DNA of 5,956 nt from JBKPNX01 sp046732855 (GCA_046732855.1 JBKPNX010000117.1:1-5956); one strand, 5' to 3'. Counted from the stretch's first letter, positions 1 through 5,919 are shown. The notes: generated by a model from the sequence alone, not told the origin. Made by a program: numbers and translations.

Positions 1-226
1 GATGGCTCCAGCCCGTGCAGGCCGGAGGCCGCCAATCAACTCCCATATCTTCCGAGTGCCAGAGGCGGACGTTCGGCGGGTCGGCGATCCCCGGGAAAGG
101 CGGAACCGGCGCCGTTCCGCATGGCGGCCGCGGCCCTTCCGTGCCAAGTGCAATCTTCGCTCCTGGCAATAGGAGAGTTGATACGGATAGCAGCACAAGC
201 AAACCTGCGAGAACTTTGCCACCCAT
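1..226 (-). CDS. Small secreted protein with signal peptide, unknown function (partial, 3' end outside window)
   Basis: On the minus strand an open frame starts with ATG at 226 and has no stop before the left edge, giving 75 codons. The first residues are MGGKVLAGLLVLLSVSTLLL: a Lys at position 4, then a hydrophobic stretch at about 5-20, and small residues (PGAKIALG) after it. This is a typical Sec signal peptide, with cleavage probably near residues 25-28. The mature part is Pro-rich, with Cys at 37 and 70 and several Trp (motifs PPCGTAPVP, VRLWHS, PPACTGW), which suggests a small periplasmic or exported protein with a possible disulfide. The start is supported by AGGAGA at 240-235, eight bases upstream. 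I have a vague impression of similar hypothetical proteins in rhizobia, but I cannot name a family. It lies downstream of the AsmA gene on the same strand, 222 bases away, so co-transcription is possible but unproven. Confidence 0.7.
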   Translation of the reverse strand, partial: MGGKVLAGLLVLLSVSTLLLPGAKIALGTEGPRPPCGTAPVPPFPGIADPPNVRLWHSEDMGVDWRPPACTGWSH

Positions 227-234
227 TTGAATCA

Positions 235-240
235 TCTCCT
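235..240 (-). promoter_or_regulatory. Shine-Dalgarno sequence of the small secreted protein
   Basis: The minus strand reads AGGAGA here, eight bases before the ATG at 226. It is a good anti-16S match and fixes the start of a gene that is otherwise cut by the window edge. Confidence 0.65.
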
Positions 241-448
241 CAGGTCGATTGGAGGTGTCAATGCATCGGCGACGAGCCTGTCGTCCTACAATCAGCAGAC
301 GTAAAGGTTGAGGGCATCGCGCAACATGTCACCGGCTCCGATACAACCTCGGTCCTCACATGTGGCAGATCCGCGTCCTCGCGCTGGCTTGATCGCGGAT
401 TACTCGCGAATTATGGGGTGTGCAAAAGGGTTCGGAATTAAGCTGTTG
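241..448. other. Intergenic region between the AsmA gene and the secreted-protein gene
   Basis: About 210 bases with no gene I can support. It should hold either the AsmA terminator or a promoter for the gene at 226. I see no strong hairpin followed by a U run on the minus strand. The only pairing of note is CGCGA/CGCG around 394-409, which is weak. No GGAAC-N16/17-CGTT element is present on the minus strand. A plus-strand frame across 121-441 has no Shine-Dalgarno sequence and overlaps the better-supported signal-peptide gene antisense. Confidence 0.4.
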
Positions 449-3205
449 CTATTGTGAGTCCCCATGCCGCCCGCTCGCTGTCGAAAGCCCTTGCCCGACA
501 CCACCGGCTGGCTCCGCAGACTTCATGAGCGCCGCGCAATTGACACCTTCCGGCTCGCCGGTCTCGATGAAAGGGAAAATTGCGCCGATCACCGGCAACA
601 CGACGCCGAGCGCCAGGGCGGCCAGCCCCTTCTCCTGCAATTCCTCCGACATGACGTCGATTTGCGGTTCGCGAAACGTGCCCTTGATCGCGACCGGTGT
701 GCTGGCGGTCAGTAGGCTCGCATCCTTCGGGTGAGCAAGCAGCGTAAGGTAAAGGATCTCTTGGCCCAGGTCGATCGTGCCGGACCCCGTCACCGTGCTG
801 TCGCTCGTCTCCAGCACTAGCGCTCTGGTCGCCATGACGCCGTTTTGGACATCGAACCGGCCGACCAGGCACTGAACGGGCACCATGCCCTTGTCCCTTT
901 CTTCGTCGCCCGCGGCGAGCACCGTAATGACCTCGCCGAGATCGAGCCCCAGCGCTTCGATGATCAGCGAATTGATCTGTCCCCCACCCATGATCACAGC
1001 GACCTCGCCGTCAGCCGCAGCGGCCATCTCGCGGATCGAGTTGCCCTTTATCGTGAGCTTGGCCTGACCGCCGAACGTACCGACGACCTCTTTCTCCATC
1101 TGAATCGCGCCGACATCGACCTTGAACGCTGCCAATAGCTGGTTGAGCTTGGCGTTGCGCAGGGCGAGGTCGAAGTCACCGTCGAGCACGCCGCTTCGGG
1201 CATCCAGGCGCATACGTGCTTCGAGCTTGCCGCCGGCCACGCCGAGACGTGCCGGGTCGATCGTTATGTGGCCGTCCTGGAGCGTGACCTTTGCCTGCAT
1301 ATGATCGACCGGCAGCTTCGTCGCCTGAACGGTGTCGCCGGTGAAGGAGATCCGGGCATCGAACGCGTGCAGATCGGGAACATCGAATTGCTTGCCTGGC
1401 AGGACAGGCGCCTTTGCCGCCGCTTCCTGTGCCGCCTTCTGCTCCTGTTCTTTTGAGGCAGTCTCACCGGGTCCCGTACCGGGTGGCGCCCCGACCAGGG
1501 CGCCCAGATCATCCAGATCCAAGGTCTTCGAGTTCAGATCGGCGACTATTGTGGGCCGCTCGGCGCTCAGCTCCAGGGACACGTCGCCTTGGATATCGCT
1601 GTCGCCGACAGTGCCCCGCAACGCGACGAAGTTCCAGCGCTTCTTTTCCTCCTGGTGCGTGATCTTGCCAGCGAGTTTGTAAGGGGGCGTCCCAGGCAAT
1701 GGCAGCTTCAGCAGCTCGCCTAGCTTCTCGAGGTCGGGGCCTTGCAGAGTGAGATCGGCATCGACATCCAGCCCGGTATAGTTGAGGGGGTGGTCGACGG
1801 TGCCCCTCGCGGTCGCATGACTCTCGCCGGCACTTAGACTGACGTCGAGAGGGTAGCGGCTCGCCGGATTCTTGAGGTTGTCCTCGGTTCCGGCGCGAAC
1901 TTCGAAGGTCACCGGCAGCCGGTCACGAAACGTGGCCTGTCCGGCTCCATCGATCACCGCGACCCGGTCCCGGAGCTTGAGATCGAACTCCAGCTGAGCA
2001 AGTCGGACCTCCGGCGCCTCGAGGTTGCTACCTCGGAAATTCACGTCGGCGTCAACCTTCGGCAGCGCGTCGAAGTTGATCCCCGCCGCCGTAAGAAGGG
2101 GTGCCGAGCCTTCGGACGAGTTCTTGGGCTTGGTGTTTGCGGCCTCTGGAGTTCCATCCGCGCCCGCAGGCTGCGGCGGTTCGAGGGAGGCCGTTCTAAG
2201 GTCCTTGGCGCGTAACCGATCCGATTCCAGGTCGGCACTGATGAAGGGGCGGGGCCTTGAGAGATCGACGCTCAGCCGTCCGGCGAGGTTGCTTTCGCCG
2301 ACCTGCGCAGAGGCATTATTGAGCTGCCACACTTGCCCGTTGCGGATGACCTTGCCTGCGACCTCCATTGAGGGCATCGCCGGCGCCTCAACGCCGAACG
2401 CGCGCAGAAGCTCGGTCATACCGGGGCTCGTCAGCTCGAATGCAATCTCGACGTTCTGACGTTGGGCCGGCTTGCTGATATTGCTGGATGCGATAATCCT
2501 GGTTTGCCCCGCCTTGATTCGAGCTTCGAGGGCAAAGGGAGGGCCTGCCCTCTGCTCGGTGGGCGAACTGACAGAGGGCTCGGTGTGGTTCTCGAGCTGG
2601 GCAAGCGCCGCTCCCGTGATGTCGAATTCGAGCGGTTCTCCTTGCACCTTGCCGCTCGCGTTCAGCTTCAGGTCGGGGCTGGTGCGGCCCGCGACGCGGG
2701 AAAGCTCGGCAACTACGTCCCGTCCGCTGCCGAGATCGTGGTAGCGAACCGAGGCATCGCTGATCTCCAGCCGGCCGATCCGCGGCAGGGTCGGCGGCCC
2801 TCGCGAGGTTTCGGCCGCGTTACCGAAGTCCCAATTGGGCGGCCCGTCGGGGCGCGTCTCGAGCAAGAGAGACGGCTGCGTGATCCTAGCTTCCGGCAGC
2901 ACGATTTCGCCCCTGAGCAGCTTGCGAAGATCGACCCTGACCTCGGCGCGAGCGATCTTCGCCATGGGTGTATCGCCGCCCCACGGCGCATTGCCGAGCT
3001 CCGCGCCGTCGACAGTGATCGTGGGCTGCAGGGACAGTTCGACGTCCAGATCGCCTTTGATTCGGAACGGTCGGCCGAGAGGCCCTGATACCTGGCTTTC
3101 GATCGGGCCTTTAAGCCAATTCCAGTCAAATAGAACCAGCACCACGATGAGAAGGAGGGCGATCGCGCCAAGAGTTCCGAGAATCCAGCCCAGACGCTTG
3201 CTCAC
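449..3205 (-). CDS. AsmA family protein (inner-membrane-anchored, large periplasmic domain)
   Basis: This encodes 918 residues if started at the GTG at 3205. A short basic N-terminus (VSKR) leads into one membrane segment at about residues 7-26 (WILGTLGAIALLLIVVLVLF), then the typical FDWNWLKGPIE and GRPFRIKGDLDVEL of AsmA proteins. The rest is a long run of beta-rich repeats expected in the periplasm. A Glu/Ala/Lys-rich linker at about 583-600 separates it from the C-terminal AsmA-like part (FDARISFTGD, GGKLEARMRLDARSG, GSGTIDLGQE, VAIKGTFREP), ending near PFIETGEPEGVNCAALM. AsmA proteins are relatives of bridge-like lipid-transfer proteins and affect outer-membrane lipid or protein assembly; the exact substrate here is unknown. 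Start choice: GTG 3205 has GAGGA eight bases upstream and puts the membrane anchor at the N-terminus. An ATG at 3298 and a TTG at 3352 are in frame but lack a good ribosome site; they would add a basic, low-complexity cytoplasmic tail of 31 or 49 residues. The family call is firm, the start less so. Confidence 0.93.
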   Translation of the reverse strand: MSKRLGWILGTLGAIALLLIVVLVLFDWNWLKGPIESQVSGPLGRPFRIKGDLDVELSLQPTITVDGAELGNAPWGGDTPMAKIARAEVRVDLRKLLRGEIVLPEARITQPSLLLETRPDGPPNWDFGNAAETSRGPPTLPRIGRLEISDASVRYHDLGSGRDVVAELSRVAGRTSPDLKLNASGKVQGEPLEFDITGAALAQLENHTEPSVSSPTEQRAGPPFALEARIKAGQTRIIASSNISKPAQRQNVEIAFELTSPGMTELLRAFGVEAPAMPSMEVAGKVIRNGQVWQLNNASAQVGESNLAGRLSVDLSRPRPFISADLESDRLRAKDLRTASLEPPQPAGADGTPEAANTKPKNSSEGSAPLLTAAGINFDALPKVDADVNFRGSNLEAPEVRLAQLEFDLKLRDRVAVIDGAGQATFRDRLPVTFEVRAGTEDNLKNPASRYPLDVSLSAGESHATARGTVDHPLNYTGLDVDADLTLQGPDLEKLGELLKLPLPGTPPYKLAGKITHQEEKKRWNFVALRGTVGDSDIQGDVSLELSAERPTIVADLNSKTLDLDDLGALVGAPPGTGPGETASKEQEQKAAQEAAAKAPVLPGKQFDVPDLHAFDARISFTGDTVQATKLPVDHMQAKVTLQDGHITIDPARLGVAGGKLEARMRLDARSGVLDGDFDLALRNAKLNQLLAAFKVDVGAIQMEKEVVGTFGGQAKLTIKGNSIREMAAAADGEVAVIMGGGQINSLIIEALGLDLGEVITVLAAGDEERDKGMVPVQCLVGRFDVQNGVMATRALVLETSDSTVTGSGTIDLGQEILYLTLLAHPKDASLLTASTPVAIKGTFREPQIDVMSEELQEKGLAALALGVVLPVIGAIFPFIETGEPEGVNCAALMKSAEPAGGVGQGLSTASGRHGDSQ

Positions 3206-3213
3206 CGACCTTG

Positions 3214-3218
3214 TCCTC
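3214..3218 (-). promoter_or_regulatory. Shine-Dalgarno sequence supporting the GTG start of the AsmA gene
   Basis: The minus strand has GAGGA at 3218-3214, eight bases before the GTG at 3205, with an extra AAGG closer in. The competing ATG at 3298 is preceded by GCGACACCCACC, which has no purine-rich site. This is the main reason for preferring 3205. Confidence 0.5.
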
Positions 3219-3887
3219 GGCAGGGCAGTTACGGCGTGGCGCGCCGAAAGTTTCGCTTCATCCGATTGCGCGCGCTGCCGCCGGTCAGAGCGCGACATGG
3301 TGGGTGTCGCGACAGATATTGGCGACGACCGCAAACGCCCGGCGCGCGCCAAAGGTGCCTCTAGACCACGCTGCCCGCTTTCCTTCGAGCACGTTGGTTG
3401 TTCCTGCTGTCCGGAGGTCGAATTGCCGCCCCGACGGCTCCGGCCCCCGGCAACCGGGTGTATCGGGACGAGTCTGCTGCGGGTGAGGGGACGTGGGACA
3501 TCGGAGTGACCGGCAAAACCGGTGCCGGCCGCGCACTGCTAATTGGCCGCGAGCACCCGCTTCTGGTGCTTTTGTTCTGGGAACTATAGTTTGGGCGCTG
3601 CTCGCTCCGGTGCCCGCCGCGATCACCGCCTCTTTGAGGCTCAAATCTCCTAACTGCGGTCGGCAAAGGCCGGTCCCGAAATCAAACATCATGACGCTTG
3701 GGTCAGAGAGCGCATGAGCATATGGACTCTGCTTATGAAGGTGGTCCACCTCCACCCTGTGCCACCGGGGCCTGAGCTTCTCGTGCCCGATAACGGTTGG
3801 AACATCGTGTTGTTCCTCGTCGACCCAGGCTGCTTTGGGATCCGACAAAGTCATGGCTTGGTGGCGTGCCATAGCAGCTGGCGCCAC

Positions 3888-4027
3888 GCGCCTGCGCTTT
3901 CCGTAGGACGACTACGTGCGCCTGTCCTGCAAGGAGATTCGCACGGCGCCGCCGGGTCGGTTCAGGCTACGCGCCGGCGCGCCTGCCTCGAGGATCTGTT
4001 GGAGTGCGCGCCTGAAGGGCGCGCCTG
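3888..4027. repeat. Cluster of five GCGCCTG words, three of them GCGCGCCTG
   Basis: The 7-mer GCGCCTG occurs at 3888-3894, 3918-3924, 3979-3985, 4008-4014 and 4021-4027. The last three are extended to GCGCGCCTG (3977, 4006, 4019). The spacing is irregular (30, 61, 29 and 13 bases), so this is not a clean tandem array. It sits just beyond the 3' end of the glycosyltransferase gene in DNA without a gene. It may be GC-rich sequence drift or the remnant of a short interspersed repeat. Confidence 0.45.
4006..4024. other. GC-only hairpin downstream of the glycosyltransferase gene
   Basis: GCGCGCC (4006-4012) and GGCGCGC (4018-4024) form a perfect 7-bp stem around a TGAAG loop. It is about 75 bases past the stop codon of the glycosyltransferase on the minus strand. 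Neither side has a run of T, so it is not a standard intrinsic terminator; it could stabilise the transcript end or be incidental. Confidence 0.35.
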
Positions 4028-4098
4028 CTCAAGGCAGAGACCGAGAGCAATGGCGCTGCGAGGGAAGCAGCTGTGGATAGATCGGGGCGCCTCCGCTC

Positions 4099-5241
4099 TC
4101 ATCGCGCTCGTGCCCCGTTGACGGCCGGTGGGTCAAACAAGGCGGCTGGCTGCCGCTCCTCCGCCACAACCGCAGGAACCGTGATTTCCATTCCTGCCGC
4201 CGGCAGTCCCACGCGGGCCGGGGAGTATATCGACTCTCCGATGAGCGCCTCGTACACGCGGACGTAGTTCTTGGCCATGCAAGCCGCGGTAAAGCGTTGT
4301 TCGACGGAACGGCGGCACAGCTTCCGATCGAACTCGGCGAGCGCCTCGACCGCTGCAGTCGCCTCATCGATGCTATTCACCAAGGCGCCGTTTACCCCCG
4401 GCTCGATCAGCTCGGGCATGGAGCCGAATGGAAACGCGATGACGGGCGTGCCGCAGGCCATGGCTTCGATTACGACCAGTCCGAACGGCTCCGGCCAGTC
4501 GATAGGCATGAGCAAGGCTGCAGCCCAAGAACGCCTCCTTCTCGCCGTCCCCGATCTCGCCAATGAAGTCGACCAGAGGGTCATCCAGAAGGTGCCGGAT
4601 CTCCGTCTCAAAGTACTCCTCGTCCGCTGCGTGCACCTTGGCCGCAACTGGATACCGGCACCCTTCGCGATCGCGCTAGCGCGATCGACCCGCTCCGGGC
4701 AAATCCGACCGAGGAAGGCGAGATATCCACCCGGCTCGGGACGGAAACGATAAAGGTCGTCGGGCAAGCCGTGCCAGACCGTGGCGCGCCAGTTCGCCCA
4801 CGGCATCGGTTCTCTCTGGGCATCCGAGATCGAGACCAGCGGCACATCGGTGTACTCGCGATAAAGCCGTACGAGATCGGGCAGGTCGAGCCGACCATGC
4901 ATGGTGGTCACCGTGGCGCACCGCACACGCCGGGCCCACGGCAGGTGCAGACAGGCCTCGTGGAAATGAATGACATCGAAGTCGTCCGCCTCCTGGATGA
5001 CGGCTTCCAGGGCCAAGACTTCGTAGGGCACTGGATCCTCACACTGCGGATCGAGGCGCAACGCCTGCCGGCAGATTGGGATCAGGCGAGCGCGCGTCTC
5101 AGAATCACCGCTTGCAAACAGGGTGACATCATGTCCGAGCTCGACCAGATTTTCGGTCAGATAAGAGACCACACGTTCTGTACCGCCATAGAACCGCGGC
5201 GGTACTGCTTCATGTAGTGGAGCAACCTGCGCGATGCGCAC
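4099..5241 (-). CDS. GT4-type (GT-B fold) glycosyltransferase with an internal compensated frameshift
   Basis: This encodes 380 residues from GTG 5241. The N-terminus VRIAQVAPLHEAVPPRFYGG and TERVVSYL is the family's usual start, with the Gly-Gly loop at 19-20. DVIHFH (89-94), MHGRLDLPDL and VSISDAQR follow, then GYLAFLGRI at the start of the second Rossmann domain (Arg 179). The EX7E motif EPFGLVVIE (Glu 251 and 259) and MACGTPVIAF are intact. Such enzymes use a nucleotide sugar as donor and are mostly cytoplasmic or membrane-associated; the acceptor is unknown. Start choice: GGGAGGA lies eight bases before the GTG, and an EcfG-type promoter at 5307-5282 fits a leader of about 33 bases. The ATG at 5292 falls inside that promoter, so longer starts are unlikely. 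Residues 200-240 (GTFWMTLWSTSLARSGTAR and neighbours) do not resemble the family, whereas frame +1 over 4642-4523 does. The family motif usually written PEK-G-VDRA is also shortened here to PERVDRA. Activity may be lost or altered. Confidence 0.85.
   Translation of the reverse strand: MRIAQVAPLHEAVPPRFYGGTERVVSYLTENLVELGHDVTLFASGDSETRARLIPICRQALRLDPQCEDPVPYEVLALEAVIQEADDFDVIHFHEACLHLPWARRVRCATVTTMHGRLDLPDLVRLYREYTDVPLVSISDAQREPMPWANWRATVWHGLPDDLYRFRPEPGGYLAFLGRICPERVDRASAIAKGAGIQLRPRCTQRTRSTLRRRSGTFWMTLWSTSLARSGTARRRRSWAAALLMPIDWPEPFGLVVIEAMACGTPVIAFPFGSMPELIEPGVNGALVNSIDEATAAVEALAEFDRKLCRRSVEQRFTAACMAKNYVRVYEALIGESIYSPARVGLPAAGMEITVPAVVAEERQPAALFDPPAVNGARAR
4523..4642 (-). other. Out-of-frame conserved segment inside the glycosyltransferase gene
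   Basis: Read in the alternative frame, these 40 codons give AKVHAADEEYFETEIRHLLD followed by DPLVDFIGEIGDGEKEAFLG, which is the sequence expected in this position of the family. The main frame is correct up to Leu 199 (codon 4647-4645) and again from the codon at 4521-4519 (AALLMPIDWPEPFG). Two extra bases (CG) separate the left junction and one (T) the right junction, so the total stays divisible by three. Against the family pattern as I remember it (KIAAKV and FLGNARALL), deletions of 7 and 5 bases would explain both junctions, with four residues lost in all. The exact sizes are inference; the frame change is directly visible. Confidence 0.8.
4668..4687. repeat. Perfect 20-bp palindrome within the glycosyltransferase gene
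   Basis: Two arms, CGATCGCGCT and AGCGCGATCG, meet at a central CTAG with no mismatch. It codes for part of the VDRASAIAK segment, 20-40 bases from the first frame change and beside the shortened PERVDRA motif. Confidence 0.8.
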
Positions 5242-5249
5242 CAGACCAA

Positions 5250-5256
5250 TCCTCCC
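5250..5256 (-). promoter_or_regulatory. Shine-Dalgarno sequence of the glycosyltransferase
   Basis: The minus strand reads GGGAGGA at 5256-5250, eight bases upstream of GTG 5241. It settles the start in favour of the GTG, because upstream in-frame starts have no comparable site. Confidence 0.7.
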
Positions 5257-5281
5257 GATCCTAAGAAGAACTCCAAGTAGG

Positions 5282-5307
5282 AACGGGTGCATACTTCCCT
5301 GAGTTCC
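5282..5307 (-). promoter_or_regulatory. EcfG-type general stress promoter of the glycosyltransferase
   Basis: The minus strand has GGAAC at 5307-5303, a 17-base spacer, and CGTT at 5285-5282. This matches the GGAAC-N16/17-CGTT element recognised by EcfG, the sigma factor released by the PhyR/NepR partner switch in alphaproteobacteria. Transcription would start near 5275, giving a leader of about 33 bases that contains the Shine-Dalgarno site. The match is by eye. The good leader length and a second match for the divergent gene make chance less likely. Confidence 0.65.
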
Positions 5308-5332
5308 TGGACTGACGATATTCGGCGCCCTT

Positions 5333-5349
5333 CTCAGAAAGAATCTGAG
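5333..5349. repeat. Inverted repeat CTCAGA-N5-TCTGAG between the divergent promoters
   Basis: Arms at 5333-5338 and 5344-5349 pair perfectly around AAGAA. It lies upstream of both promoters, 26 bases from the -35 of the glycosyltransferase and 42 from that of the PRC-barrel gene. It could be a regulator site, but a 6-bp dyad alone is weak evidence. Confidence 0.35.
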
Positions 5350-5390
5350 CAGCAATATCCTCGACAGATATATGTAAAATATGAGCTCGC

Positions 5391-5415
5391 GGAACTGGTA
5401 ATTGATGCGATCGTT
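5391..5415 (+). promoter_or_regulatory. EcfG-type general stress promoter of the PRC-barrel gene
   Basis: GGAAC at 5391-5395 and CGTT at 5412-5415 are separated by 16 bases, matching the EcfG consensus. The start of transcription would be near 5422, leaving a leader of about 50 bases before the start codon at 5471. PRC-barrel proteins are frequent members of general stress regulons in this group, which supports the call. Confidence 0.7.
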
Positions 5416-5461
5416 GTCTCCGGGCGCCGCACTCGCCGTTTACGCGCGGTTCGCAACTCAC

Positions 5462-5467
5462 GGAGGG
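5462..5467 (+). promoter_or_regulatory. Shine-Dalgarno sequence of the PRC-barrel gene
   Basis: GGAGGG is followed by ATGATG at 5471 and 5474 and a third ATG at 5480. Spacing is 3, 6 and 12 bases from the end of the site. The second ATG has the most usual spacing, but the first cannot be excluded. Confidence 0.7.
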
Positions 5468-5470
5468 ACC

Positions 5471-5860
5471 ATGATGGCGATGCAGGATAGCCGGACCGTC
5501 GCAATCGATGAGACCAGCAGCTTGATTTCGTCTGATAAAGTCGAGGGCACGACGGTCTACAGTCGACAGGGTGAGAAGCTCGGCTCCATCCACACTGTGA
5601 TGATCGACAAGATCTGCGGGAAGGTTGCCTACGCCGTGATGTCGTTCGGCGGGTTCTTAGGCATGGGAGACCGCTACCACCCGCTGCCGTGGCACGTGCT
5701 GACCTACGATACCGGCCAGGGCGGTTATATCGTGGACCTCGACGCAAGCAAGCTCGGAGGGGCACCGACCTACCGCACAAGCGAGACGCCGGACTGGAGC
5801 GATCGCCGCTGGGGCAAGCGAGTACACGATTACTACGGCGCGCGCCCTTACTGGGAGTAG
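5471..5860 (+). CDS. PRC-barrel domain protein, probably stress-induced
   Basis: This encodes 129 residues from the ATG at 5471, or 128 from 5474. After a short lead (AIDETSSLISSDKVEG) the PRC-barrel covers about residues 17-95: VYSRQGEKLGSIHTVMID, KVAYAVMSFGGFLGMGDRYH, PLPWHVLTYD and GGYIVDLD. The C-terminal tail TPDWSDRRWGKRVHDYYGAR and PYWE is the extension usual for the rhizobial version. There is no signal peptide or membrane segment, so it is probably cytoplasmic. PRC barrels are small beta-barrels found in RimM and photosynthetic reaction centre H subunits; stand-alone copies in rhizobia have no settled function, and roles in binding partners or surfaces under stress are conjecture. 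The frame extends upstream to a TTG at 5402, but that lies within the promoter, so the ATG is preferred. It is divergent from the glycosyltransferase. Confidence 0.92.
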   Translation: MMAMQDSRTVAIDETSSLISSDKVEGTTVYSRQGEKLGSIHTVMIDKICGKVAYAVMSFGGFLGMGDRYHPLPWHVLTYDTGQGGYIVDLDASKLGGAPTYRTSETPDWSDRRWGKRVHDYYGARPYWE

Positions 5861-5872
5861 GGGGCGGAGAAT

Positions 5873-5919
5873 CAGGAGGCGGCAGGCTGAGGCGGCAGGC
5901 TGTATGGGGTCACCTCCTG
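5873..5919 (+). repeat. Inverted repeat CAGGAGG / CCTCCTG enclosing a tandem duplication
   Basis: CAGGAGG at 5873-5879 pairs with CCTCCTG at 5913-5919, and TTCTCTAATTG follows. It begins 13 bases past the PRC-barrel stop, so it may mark the transcript end, but the loop is 33 bases and the T run is poor. Confidence 0.3.
5877..5902. repeat. Tandem duplication of a 13-bp unit (AGGCGGCAGGCTG x 2)
   Basis: Two identical adjacent copies lie at 5877-5889 and 5890-5902, just after the PRC-barrel gene. Copy number could vary between strains through slippage. It is outside any supported gene. Confidence 0.8.

Larger units (their letters stand above)
3206..4098. other. Long gap between the glycosyltransferase and AsmA genes, no convincing gene
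   Basis: About 890 bases, or 800 if AsmA starts at 3298. Open frames exist on both strands: a minus frame up to 3887 containing an ATG at 3855 (MTLSDPKAAWVDEEQHD), a plus frame 3714-4121 (MSIWTLLMKVVHLHPVPPG), and a plus frame 3493-3717 with one hydrophobic stretch (GAFVLGTIVWALLAPVPAAI). None has a good Shine-Dalgarno site, none is a family I recognise, and they overlap one another or a real gene. In GC-rich DNA, chance frames of this size are expected. I found no tRNA-like T-loop and no EcfG-type promoter facing AsmA. The AsmA promoter should lie in the left part and the end of the glycosyltransferase transcript in the right part. The right part (3888-4027) carries repeated GCGCCTG words and a GC hairpin, listed separately. 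Confidence 0.5.

Noticed and set aside
101..119. Inverted repeat CGGAAC-N7-GTTCCG, with GGAAC and CGTT words
   Set aside because: The words are too close for an EcfG promoter and lie inside the signal-peptide gene; the dyad is short.
121..441. 106-codon plus-strand frame at the left edge
   Set aside because: No Shine-Dalgarno site and no recognisable protein; it is antisense to a frame with a clear signal peptide and ribosome site.
438..872. 144-codon minus-strand frame overlapping the AsmA 3' end
   Set aside because: It shares the strand with the AsmA gene in another frame, and the AsmA frame gives clear family motifs there (GSGTIDLGQE, VAIKGTFREP).
2462..3088. 208-codon plus-strand open frame opposite the AsmA gene
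   Set aside because: It is antisense to well-recognised AsmA sequence, has no ribosome site and an Arg/Gly/Pro-rich composition typical of shadow frames in GC-rich DNA.
3570..3600. GGAAC at 3580 as a further EcfG promoter
   Set aside because: There is no CGTT 16-17 bases downstream and no gene follows on the plus strand.
3285..3887. 200-codon minus-strand frame between the two large minus-strand genes
   Set aside because: Parts of MTLSDPKAAWVDEEQHD onward look protein-like, but the ATG lacks a ribosome site, the second half is low-complexity and the end overlaps possible AsmA starts. I could not support it as a gene.
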